A stretch of 64,000 nt of DNA from Magnolia sinica (taxonomy: Eukaryota > Streptophyta > Magnoliopsida > Magnoliales > Magnoliaceae). The stretch lies in NCBI RefSeq assembly GCF_029962835.1, contig NC_080574.1:25022001-25086000 (forward strand). Reading direction: 5' to 3'. Positions 11,520 through 21,889 of this stretch are shown one piece after another. Each line of letters starts with the position of its first letter. Within the stretch, counting starts at the first letter, position 1. The notes under the pieces are model-generated. The model worked only from the letters and a program-made list of their open reading frames with translations. It did not search any database and was not told the origin of the DNA. The translations under genes were made by a program, and so were the position numbers.

Positions 11520-12217
11520 TTCTGGCAACGTAGAAATTGAGCAAGGCAACCTAGAAATTGAGCGACGTAACTTACAAATTGAGCGAGGGAACCTAGGAAT
11601 TAAACGAGGGAACGTAAAAATTCAGTGAGGCAACCTACGAATTGAGCGAGCAACCTAAAAATTGAGCGGGGGAACCTAGAAATTTAGTAAGGCAAGCTCA
11701 ATACCGAGAGAGGAAACTTGGAAATTGAGTGAGGTAACCAAGGAATTGAGCGAGGCAACCTACAAATTGAGTGAGGGAAACAAGGAATTGAGTAAGGCAA
11801 CGTAGAAATTGAGCAAGGCAAATTACAAATTAAGCGAGGCAACCTAGGAATTGAACGAGGCAACTTAGAAATTGAGCGAGGCAATGTAGAAATTGAGCGA
11901 GGGAACCTAGGAATTGAGCAAGGCAACGTAGAAATTAAGCGAGGCAACTAAGGAATTGAGCGAGGCAACGTAGAAATTGAGCAAGGCAACCAAGGAATTG
12001 AGCGAGGCAACCAAGGAATTGAGCGAGGCAACCTACAAACTGAGCGAGGGAACACAGGAATTGAGCGAGGGAACATATGAATTGAGTAAGACAACCTACA
12101 AATTGAGCGATGCAACATAGAAATTTAGCAAGGTAACCTAGGAATTGAGCGAGGGAAGCTAGAAATTGAGTGAGGGAACCTAGGAATTGAGCGAGGGAAT
12201 ATAGAATTCAGCGAAGT
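11520..12217. repeat. 21-bp minisatellite, block C
   Basis: About 33 units of the 21-bp repeat in the same orientation as the other blocks. It joins the end of block 1 at 'cccacatcttctggcaacgtagaaattgag', so the LTR end and the minisatellite meet without a spacer. The 87-residue minus-strand frame is the repeat read in one phase. Confidence 0.95.
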
Positions 12218-14214
12218 AAATCAACCCATCAATCTCATCATGTCAAGTATCACCTTTCACCTTTCCAAGCAAGTCCCAAGTCAAAGTTCTTACACAAGCC
12301 TTACCTCTCTTACAACTTTTACCAAAAAACAAAAGAGCCTCTTACACCCATCACCACCACGTCCATCACTCCATCACCCATCACTCCCTCCCTCTCTCTC
12401 CCTTTACAACTCTCTCTCTCATTCATTTTTTTCAAATCCAATCCAATACGTATGAGCCTCTCCCATTCTTCCCAAGCTTCAAGTGTGGCCCACCTTTCCA
12501 TCCCTAGATCTCCCATCCTAGCCATTCATTTCTCATCTTCCTCCATCAAAGAGAAGCACAAGGAGCTAAGGAAGCCAAGGGAGCAAGAAGATCAGGTGAG
12601 TAGTTTTAATGTTTTTAAGATGGGCCAAGTGGGGCCAACCGACCAATGGTTTGGATCTCACTTGGGACCTTAAGATGTGGCCGATGACTCACTCTGATCA
12701 TCATGATCATTCCATGATGGGGCCATTCTCCATGGACCCCATTATGATGTTTATTTCTTTGAATGCTTAGGGTCATCTAGACCGTCTCTTTTAGTGGATT
12801 CATGGGCCCACATGTAATGGGACCCACTTGATGTATGATTTAGTGCAAGGGAGGGCCCATAGTGTCGGGGTCCCTCCATCACGAGGGTCTCACTCTCTAT
12901 CTCTCTCCCTTTTCTTTTATTTTTTTTTGTGATGATAATGAGGTTGTGTGGCCCACTTGAATGGACCCCACTATGAAGTAAGTATTTTATCCAAACCATT
13001 TATAAGTGGGGCCCACCTCATATGTGTAGTACCCACACCATCCATCAGTGATGGCCCACATGAGCAGGCCCACCTTGCACGGCCAACAATCCAGCATCCA
13101 GGGACGCTGGACGTTTTGCTGGAAAACACAAATGTCAGCTTGGTTCCAAGCCAATGGAGGAGGCCGCTTATTTTGGCCCCACTTCGATGTATGTCTTCAA
13201 TCCACGCCGTCCATTCCCCTCTCAACGTCATTTCAGACCCCACCGTCCAGCTATTGGACGGTGAGGATACAACATATACATTGAGGTGGGGTCCACGTAG
13301 ATGGCCCACCAGCTCACGACCGAGCTGATGTTGTGCTTCGCCCTCATCCAGCGAGATGGCTTGGAGGTGCAGGAGCACGGCTGCGTCCCTGCTGCTGTTG
13401 AGGTGCAGTCCACAGAGGTGCTGGATCTGGACCTGCTACACGTGGATGGTGACGATGTAACTCACATCAAGGTGGGCCATGCGGTCATCAGGTGGGGTTC
13501 AAACGGGCAGTAAGGTAGGCCCCCGGATGGACAGTGGTGTGGATAAAATACATAAATCATGGTGGTCCACGTCTGTGGGCAGTGAGCAGGACACTCACAT
13601 CCAGTGGCCCCACGTCCAGCAGATGATGGGCGGTGTGGATTTCACACGTACAACATAGTGGGTCCCACAATAGGAGAGAGAGAGAGAGAGAGAGAGAGGG
13701 ACTCCGCCACTATGGGCCTCTCATAAGATCATAACACATACATCAAGATGAGTCCCACCATATATGGGCCCTTAAATCACAAAACAAATAAATAATAAAA
13801 AGAGAAAACGTGGGTCCAAGATCACCCACCTTTGATCTCTTCTTCATTCTTCCGCTAATGCAGGCTAGAGCTCAAATGGGTAGACTTCAACGGTTGAGAT
13901 CGGACTTGGATGGTGGAGATGGAAGGTAGGAAGGTGGGCCACACTAGTTTCTCTCCCATGGAAGCCATGGACGGTTGCTTGGAGAGAATGAGGGAGAGAG
14001 AGAGGTTGAAAGAGAGAGATGGGTGAGTGATGTGGTGGGTGTACTTTGTGTAAGAGAGAGTTTGACTTTGGGGGTTGCTTGGGGATGGGGTTGTACTTTG
14101 ACATGAGAGGTGATGTATAATTGATAGAGGAGATTGATGGGATTTGATGTGATGGATTCTCTTGGATTTTGCAACGTGCGGTGTTTTTTCTTGAACTGAA
14201 TGCGGGCCCACATC
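12218..14214. mobile_element. Block 2 of inverted LTR ends, near copy of block 1
   Basis: Left arm starts inside the region matching 9831 (atcaatctcatcatgtcaag), so it lacks the first 300 bp of block 1. The right arm ends at the same point as block 1 (gcgggcccacatctcctag). Long stretches are almost identical to block 1 (10080-10340 and 12450-12670; 10541-10795 and 13241-13495; 10918-11519 and 13617-14214). Indels separate the copies: block 2 contains an extra piece at about 12835-13240 that includes 'gtgtcggggtccctccatc', which corresponds to 56240-56265 of the large element. Confidence 0.75.
13241..13495 (+). other. GC-rich exon-like segment, second copy
   Basis: Near identical to 10541-10795. 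The plus-strand frame 13301-13513 begins with the same residues as the frame at 10598. One further reading on the minus strand (residues such as LQAISLDEGEAQHQLGREL) is also open. Because both copies sit in duplicated TE blocks, conservation here reflects recent duplication, not selection. Confidence 0.35.
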
Positions 14215-16128
14215 TCCTAGCCAAGGAATTATGCGAGGGAACCTAGGAATTAAGCAAGGGAACATAGAAATTCAGTGAGATAACCTACGAATTGAGCGAG
14301 GGAACCTAGAAATTGAGCGAGACAACCTAGGAATTGAGTGAGGGAACCTAGAAATTGAGCGAGGCAACCAAGGAATTGAGCAAGGCAAGCTCAAAACTGA
14401 GAGAGGAAACTTAGAAATTGAGTGAGAGAACTTAGAAATTGAGCGAAGCAACCTAGAAATTGAGTTAGGTAACCAAGGAATTGAGCGAGGCAACGTAGAA
14501 ATTAAGCGAGACAAATTACAAATTGAGCAAGGCAACCTAGGAATTGAACGAGGCAACTTAGAAATTAAGTGAGGCAATGTAGAAATTGAGCGAGGGAACC
14601 TAGGAATTGAGCGAGGCAACGTAGAAATTGAGCGAGACAACCAAGGAATTGAGTGAGGCAACGTAAAAATTGAACGAGGCAACCTAGGAATTGAGCGAGG
14701 CAACCAAGGAATTGAGCGAGGGAATACAGGAATTGAGTGAGGGAACCTATGAATTGAGCAAGGCAACCTACAAATTGAGCGAGGGAAGCTAGGAATTGAG
14801 CGAGGGAATATAGGATTTGAACGAGGCAACATACAAATTGAGCGAGGCAACGTAAGCATTGAGCGAGGGAAGCTAGAAATTGAGTGAGGCAACCTATAAA
14901 TTGAGCGTGACAACCTAGGAATTGAGCGAGGGAAGCTAGAAATTGAGCGAGGCAACGTAGAAATTGAGCAAGGCAAGTTACAAATTGAGCGATGTAGCGT
15001 AGAAATTCAACAAGGCAACTTAGGAATTGAATGAGGGAAGCTAGAAATTGAGCGAGACAGCGTAGGAATTAAACAAGGGAAACTAAAAATTGAGCAATGC
15101 AACCTAGAAATTCAACGAGGCAACCTAGGAATTGAGCGAGGCAACCTAGGAGTTGAGCGAGGCAACGTAGGAATTTAGTGAGGCAACCTAAGAATTGAGC
15201 GAGGGAACCAAAAAATTAAGTGAGGGAACCTAGAAATTCAGTGAGGCAACCTATAAATTGAGCGAGACAACCTAAGAATTGAGCGAGGCAACATAGAAAT
15301 TGAGTGAGAGTAGATAGAAATTGAGCGAGGGAACTTTGAAATTCAGTGAGGCAACCTATGATTTGAGCGAGGCAACCTAGGAATTGAACGAGGGAAGCTA
15401 GAAATTGAGCGAGGCAACCTAGAAATTCAGCTAGGCAACCTAGGAATTGAGCGAGGTAACCTAGAAATTGAGCGAGACAACCTAGGATTTGAACGAGACA
15501 ACTTACAAATTGAGCGAGGGAAGCTAGTAATTGAGCGAGACAACCCACAAATTGAGTGAGGCAACCTACGAATTGAGTGAGGGAAGCTAGAAATTGAGTG
15601 AGGGAACCTAGGAAATGACCGAGGGAACATAAGATTTGAGCGAGGGAAGCTAGAAATTCAGCGAGAGAAGCTAGAAATTCAGCGAGGGAACATAGGATTT
15701 AAGCGAGGCAACCTAGAAATTAAGTGAGGCAACCTACGAATTGAGCGAGGGAAGCTAGAAATTGAGTGAGGGAAACAAGAAATTCAGCGAGGGAACCTAT
15801 GAATTGAGCGAGATAGCCTAGGAATTGAGCGAGGAAAGTTAAAAATTCAGCGAGGTAACCTAAAAATTGAGCGAGAGAACCTAAGAATTGAGCGAGGGAA
15901 CCTAGGAATTAAGCGAGGGAAGCTAAAAATCGAGCAAGGCAACATAGGAATTGAGCGAGAGAAGTTAGAAATTCAGTTAGGCAATATATAAATTGAGCGA
16001 AGGAACCTAAGAATTGAGTGAGACATCCTAGCAATTGAGCGAGGCAACCTACAAATTGAGTGAGGGAAGCTAGAAATTGAGCGAGAGAACCTATGAATTG
16101 AGCGAGACAACCTAGGAATTGAGCGAGC
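14215..16128. repeat. 21-bp minisatellite, block D (largest)
   Basis: About 1.9 kb, about 90 units. Unit variants alternate: gaattgagcgaggcaacct with aaattgagcgagggaagct; the alternation gives a loose 42-bp higher-order pattern in places. The 234-residue minus-strand frame at 14272-14976 is this repeat read in one phase (SIPRLPR-like heptads) with no start context or flanking exon. Ends at 'gagcgagctcccctttgttacc'. Confidence 0.95.
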
Positions 16129-16713
16129 TCCCCTTTGTTACCATGAACAGGGAACTGCAGATGGCGATGTTCCCTGTAAACATCGCTAAACATTTTCAGA
16201 AGTATTTCTACCAATATTACTATTTAAGGTACTATAAAATCCAAAACGAGAGATCGTATATCCTGGATAGGTAGAAATGATGCATAGCTTTGTATACATA
16301 TATTGTTCTCCACATTGAATAAAGAGAATCTAAAACATGGACATGCAAAGGCTCACAAATATATCATCTTCACCTCTCTTCCAGCAAGTTGTGGTTGGAT
16401 TTAAATGGTAGATTGGCAAAGAAGGGTCTACAATCAGCTGCCCTACAAGCATCAGCCACATTTTTTCTAAGCACTTCGCTTTTGAAAATATATGATAATA
16501 TTTTCATAGGTAAAACTGGAAACTGAAGTTTTGGCATAAAAATCTTGATTGCAGCATACAATTGATTGTAGGTGATCCGTCCTCTTGAAATTTAACTAAT
16601 GTTTAAGCTATACAAATGCTAATAAAATAGAGTACAAGTATTAAACCATGTTCTAATAGTATTTCATCTATTTTAATACAACATATCAAAGTCCTTTACA
16701 ACTGATCCTATCC
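16129..16713. other. Unique-looking spacer inside the minisatellite
   Basis: 585 bp without 21-bp units between blocks D and E. No coding frame with recognisable content. Neither target duplication nor inverted ends could be seen at its borders, so it may be ancestral sequence or an inserted fragment. Confidence 0.6.
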
Positions 16714-17570
16714 AACCTTAAAAATTGAGCGAGACAATGAGTGAGGCAACCTAGAAATTGAGCGAGGAAAGCTAGAAATTGAGCGAGACAATCTATCAAT
16801 TGAGCGAGGCAACCTAGGAATTGAGTGAGAGAAGCTAGAAATTGAAAGACGAAAGCTAGAAATCGAGTGAGGCAACCTAAGATTTGAGCGAGGAAAGCTA
16901 GAAATTGAGCGAGGGAACCTAGAAATTGAGCGAGACAACGTAGAAATTCAGCGAGGGAACCTAGAAATTCAGCGAGGCAACCTAGGATTTGAGTGAGGGA
17001 AGCTACAAATTGAGCGAGGGAACCTAGAAATTCAGCAAGGCAACTTAGGAATTGAGCGAGGGAAGCTACAAATTGTGCGAGGGAACCTAGAAATTGAGCG
17101 AGGCAACTTAGGAATTGAGCGAGGCAACGTAGGAATCGAGCAAGGGAACCTAAGAATTGAGCGAGGAATCCTAAGAATTGAGCAAGGGAAGCTAGAAATT
17201 AAGTGAGGGAACCTAGAAATTCAGCGAGGCAACGTAGGATTTGAGCGCGAGAAGCTAGAAATTAAGCGAGGCAACCTAGAAATTGAGCGAGGCAAGGTAG
17301 GAATTCAGTGAGGCAACCTAGGAATTGAACGAGGAAGCTAGAAATTGAGCGAGGGAAGCTAGGAATTGAGCGAAGCAACCTAGCAATTGAGTGAGGGAAC
17401 CTAGGAATTGAGCGAGGCAAGGAATTCAGCGAGACAACGTAGGATTTGAGCGAGGCAACCGAGGAAACCTAGGAATTGAGCGAGGAAAGCTACAAATTGA
17501 GCGACGGAACCTATCAATTGAGCGAGGCAACCTATCAATTTAGTGAGGCAACCTAGGCTTTATCCCAACC
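16714..17570. repeat. 21-bp minisatellite, block E
   Basis: About 40 units, with more shortened or broken units than block D (for example around 17425-17470 where units are 15 bp or less). Such broken units suggest this is the older edge of the array. Confidence 0.95.
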
Positions 17571-17742
17571 CTTTCACTCGGTGGCCAGACTTAAGGGGAA
17601 AAAAATACATCAACAATAATTGAACCTAAAAAGCCAAATATTAGACGACTAAGATCTTCCAATCTGGTAGACGTGCATGTGGGACCCGACTCCTACAAAA
17701 TGGAAAAACCCGCATTCGAATTAATGCTCATGAACACTCAGA

Positions 17743-17903
17743 TCCATAGCTCAATTGGCAAACTGAGTGGAGATAGCTCTGTGTCAACACTTGAGGTCTT
17801 GGTATCGATCCCTAGCGGGGGTGGCTAACATAGAGTGTGTGTACTGACATGGGTGTGTACTAACAAGCTAACCCAAAAATAAAAAATTAAAAAAAAAAAC
17901 TAA
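17743..17903 (+). mobile_element. SINE (tRNA-derived), copy 2
   Basis: A box at 17747-17758 (tagctcaattgg), B-box-like ggtatcgatccc at 17801-17812, then 'gggggtggctaaca' and 'gtgtgtactgacatgggtgtgtactaacaagctaaccc', ending in an A-rich tail (17876-17903). The A-box to B-box spacing of about 50 bp fits a tRNA-derived head. Best preserved of the three copies. Confidence 0.75.
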
Positions 17904-18299
17904 GTTGGGCCCAGCTTGAATGTATGTGGACTATCCACGACGTTCATCCGTTTTTCCATCTACAGTAAGGGTTTCAACCTAAAACGGTGGCATATCGAAA
18001 TATCAAGTGGATCATACCACAGGAAACAGTGGTTCCATCGTAGAAACCTTGTTATGCCCCCACAATGATGTTTTATTTGTAATCCATCATGTAAAATAAA
18101 AATTTACACCGTTTAGGTAATGTACTACATTATACCTGTGGTATTGCTTTCTTCCGTGGAGGGACCATTTTCAGAAAAATGAGATAATGCTGATGAATAG
18201 AGAGGATGGGATCCAGCTAGAGGGTGGTGCGATCCAAGCACGCGGAAGTAGTGCAGGATTTTACGTCTCTTGTTTTTCGAAAATGGAGCAAGGGAAGGG

Positions 18300-18445
18300 A
18301 GGGAGAGGAAATGCAGCAGCAGTGAAAGGAAGGGTAGTTTCATCCTCAAGTCTAAGTTGGTAACTTAAGTTTGTATTCCTTCATAAAAACCGCTAGATAA
18401 AAGGTTTTGTCTATAGTGGTCATTTTCTCACATTAGGTAGAGTCA
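18300..18445 (-). repeat. Inverted counterpart of the repeat at 3640-3775
   Basis: Reverse complement of 'gagaaatttaccactgtagac...aaacttaagttaccaactta'. In this copy the adjacent sequence is GA-rich (gaagggagggagagga), whereas the copy at 3.7 kb continues into the 'gcgaagacgagcgctgacg' motif. Direction and partial overlap suggest pieces of the same dispersed element. Confidence 0.5.
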
Positions 18446-19944
18446 ACAATCAGTGGCTAGTTAATAATTCAATCGTGTCCGGTCATCTAGTTTCCCTATT
18501 GTGAATGGATAAGATTTTCAAGTGCACAATATCCTATTGTCATAGATATCCATCTGAACGTGGCCTTCCTAAAGCCTAAGCAACATTTAATGATTAAAAT
18601 AGTTAATGGCTAAACATTCATCAAATGAAATTGGAGAAATTGATGGCAAAGGATGGTCTAATTGGTGTTATTCTAGAAACATATATCATCCATTACATAA
18701 CCCGCTAAATGGACGGCGCCGATCGATGCATTTCTCTGCCACATGTGCTGTGGAAAGATGGCTCTAACATAGTTCGGATCTCCCGGGCCTAGCTAATCAT
18801 CTTACCAAACTTGAAGATTTCTTTTGAAGAAAAGATAAGAACTGTAGGGGAAATATACAGTGCTAACGCTGATATCTAAGTTAGTTATCAAGCACACTGG
18901 ATAATACACGTGTCATCAATGTAAGAGATCGAGATCGTTCATCCATCCAGTTTTACTGTTGATGGACCATATCCAAAATCAAACTTGCCAGATCAACCTC
19001 ATCTCCTGATTGGGTAGATAGTGAGCAATGATCCTAATTTTTCTAACCTTACAATTATACTCCTCAGAGCCATCCAATCAGTTGATAGGATTAACAGAAG
19101 GATGTGATCTTTGACATATGGCCCACGGAAGATAGGGCACAATAAATTAATGGTCCGGATATATCCTTCGCACGCGTAAGAAGATTTGAGTGCTGCGCGT
19201 TAACACCGGATACTTTCCCTTGGAATTTTTATTTGATGTTTTTTCCTCCGTATATCTTTGTTTTTAAGTGTAGTTGGAACCTTTGAATCTGCCATCCATC
19301 GGGGACGACCAACCTCACCTGTCCATCTTTAAAGTATTCCTTTATTTGGCCGTTTCTAACCATTCGATCATATGGACGTTTCTTGCGTATCCTTGCTTTC
19401 AGCCGTTCGCGTCTCTTCCAAGATTGAAGAAATGACGAAATGATTCGGTGGAGCCGTCTCTATGGGCTCCCGTACAACTTACGACAAGGAAGATGGCGAA
19501 TTTGAACCGTCCACATTGCCAGCCGCACCGTTGGATGACCATGGTAAAGATAACCACAGTACTCAAACCAACCTAGTCATCCGATCGTGGTCTGCTGAAT
19601 CGATGGTTGAAACACAAGCCATCAATGGTTTAGACTTTTAGTAGGGAAAAGTGGGAAAAAAGTGACCGCACCCCTTGCCTCGAGTGCACTGGAAGGTTGC
19701 AGTGAATTGTGATGTTAGGTGAATGCGGCGCAACTTGTGTTACCGTTCATCCAAGAGGCCCACTAGTTGGACGGATGGGATCCATCCGCCAATCTACACC
19801 CATTGACTCATAATCTAAAATGATCTAGAAAGTATATGAATGCGTGGAACATATGTATTACAGTGTGGCTTATAGAGCACAATCAGTTGCTTACAGGTCA
19901 TTAGGCAATCCGTGTCTGACTCTGCTAGTAGCCACGTAGCTGTG
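18446..19944. other. Non-coding stretch, nothing recognised
   Basis: No frame with protein-like content and no clear repeat structure. Scattered family words ('ccgttcatccaagaggcccac', 'gtccatctttaaag') suggest very old TE remains. Confidence 0.5.
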
Positions 19945-20350
19945 CTGGATGGTTCTATGTGAGCCCCAAAATAATGTATGTGTTTTATCCACGCTGTCCA
20001 TTTATTTTGGATCATTATTTAAAGGGATGAGCCAAAAAATAAGATGGACCACAGCACAAGAAACTATGTGTGATTGTGCGACTACCATTAAAAAATTCTT
20101 TAGGCCCAATGTAATTTTTATTTGCCACATAACCTGTTGGTTAAGCCAAAAATACCAGGATGAAGTGAAAACACACTATCAACTTGTTCCAGAACTTTTG
20201 TTGCCACTGAGAAGTTTTCCATTGTTCAATCACTGTTATTTCCTATGGTGTGGTCCACCTGAGGTTTGGATCTGCCTCACTTTTGGGCTTATGCCCTAAA
20301 ATGAAATCGAAAATAATGAATGGTGTTGATAAAACAAATACATAATGGTG
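19945..20350. mobile_element. TIR element, copy 7
   Basis: Left end 'tgagccccaaaataatgtatgtgttttatccacgctgtccattt', right end 'gaatggtgttgataaaacaaatacataatggtggggcc', clear inverted counterparts. The interior is typical: 'gggatgagccaaaaaataagatgg', 'aactatgtgtgattgtgcgac', 'cctatggtgtggtccacctgaggtttgg'. A nearly complete copy of about 400 bp. Confidence 0.7.
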
Positions 20351-20492
20351 GGGCCATATAGCACCATTTGCGACTCACTGCTGACAGTGTCAACAAGCCA
20401 TCCGCGTCCCTAACTAGGTGGGCCACACCTATATGTTACTGGACCACCTCTTTTCTACTGATTCAAACACCTATTACTTATCAGGTGATCAG

Positions 20493-20628
20493 AGTTTAGC
20501 TTGTTAGTACAAGCTCCACTGTCGGTAGACACTCCATTGTTAGCCTCCCTCACTAGGAAATTAATACAAGACCTCAGTGTTCAAACAAGAGTATCTTCTC
20601 TCAGCCTGCTACTTGACTTACCCAAATG
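20493..20628 (-). mobile_element. SINE (tRNA-derived), copy 3
   Basis: On the minus strand: ggtaagtcaagtagcaggctg (degenerate A box), then the counterpart of 'ggctaacaatggagtgtctaccgacagtggagcttgtactaacaagcta'. The B box is damaged. More diverged than copies 1 and 2 and without an evident A tail. Confidence 0.6.
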
Positions 20629-21889
20629 ACATATTGGCCCAAGTCAAATAACAAGATCCACAAGTTGTCGTGACTTGCAGCATGTGATCCGTTCTCCTCG
20701 GCTCGGCATGTTCTGTAAATTTTATAAAATACCATCTCATTATTATATTATTTACGGCAATGGTAACTTTTTTAAAAAGGTTTTCAGTGAACTAATTATC
20801 ACCCGAGTACCTTCCGAAGAGGGTTGGGTGTTGCAATTGGTGGCTCAGGTGGGCCCCACTACCATGTTGATGTGAAATTCACAAGTGCATCACCATATAT
20901 TATATGCTAAGATAAAAAAAAATCAGACATATTCATAATTTAAGTGGACCACAGAATTAAATACAGTGTACAGAGCAATGCTCACCTTCCAAACTCTATC
21001 CCCGAGTGTGACCCACCTGAATCACATATAAGCCTTATGTTTGAGCTCCCGCCTAAATTTTAGTGGCATCTAATAGTTGGAATGGCTTTCGTGTAATCTT
21101 AGAATGAATTTATATAATCTTCACCATGGGCTTTATAAAAATCAATGGTTTAGGTCTCTCCCAACGGTTCCTTTAGCGTTGGCCCACCTGAACCACATGT
21201 AAGCCTAATTTTTTGCTCACTTGGAATAAAAAAAATCAAGGATAGGCATTTATAAAATTACTATTTTCTTCAATATATGATGGGAAATACATGGATAGTC
21301 AGAGAGGAGTGCTAGGCCTACATTCAAAACATCATGCCAACCTGGTGCGAAAATATTTCGTAAAGAGATTCTACCCTTGAAATTTATAGAGCCCATCATG
21401 ATAATCATATAAAATTCACTCCAACCATTAGATGATACATTGAATGTCACGCCTTGAAATTCAACACTTGAGTATAGAGACTTTGATCCTAAGTTCCTGG
21501 GTGTGAACATAGCAAAAATGCACATGAACGAGTTCCTACGTGCCCACACAACTCAATTAACATTAATTAATTATCAATAATTAGAGTAACTTTAAATCAG
21601 CGGCATTAAAATTCAAGTAGAGATAACTAAACCTAGGTATATATGGATAATATACAAAATATACAACTCCACAAGTAAGGTCCACTCAAGTGGAGACTGC
21701 GCAAGCCATAATATATATTCAATAAAACCAAACCACATAGTCCACCTAGTTGAGTACTCCAATATATACATGTCCAAAATATATATAATATAAAGTTTTC
21801 TGTTTTCGCCCAACACTTTTAAAACATCACGGTGATGGTGTAAGTATGTGTAAGCCTATCCATCTGAGATATCAGTGGTGCTTGCATCA
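20629..21889. other. Non-coding stretch, diffuse repeat traces
   Basis: Contains a near direct repeat of 'cccacctgaatcacatataagcct' (about 21013 and 21183) but nothing that can be assigned to a family. The 99-residue minus-strand frame at 21250-21549 has no recognisable motif. Confidence 0.4.

Noticed and set aside
14272..14976. 234-residue open frame on the minus strand
   Set aside because: It is the 21-bp minisatellite read in one phase; it has only repeated heptads, no start context and no flanking exon.
4538..17570. CRISPR-like array
   Set aside because: Units are contiguous 21-mers without unique spacers; the sequence is a plant nuclear minisatellite.
17743..17820. tRNA gene
   Set aside because: A- and B-box-like words are present, but there is no cloverleaf or acceptor stem, and the same unit with an A-rich tail recurs twice; it is a SINE.
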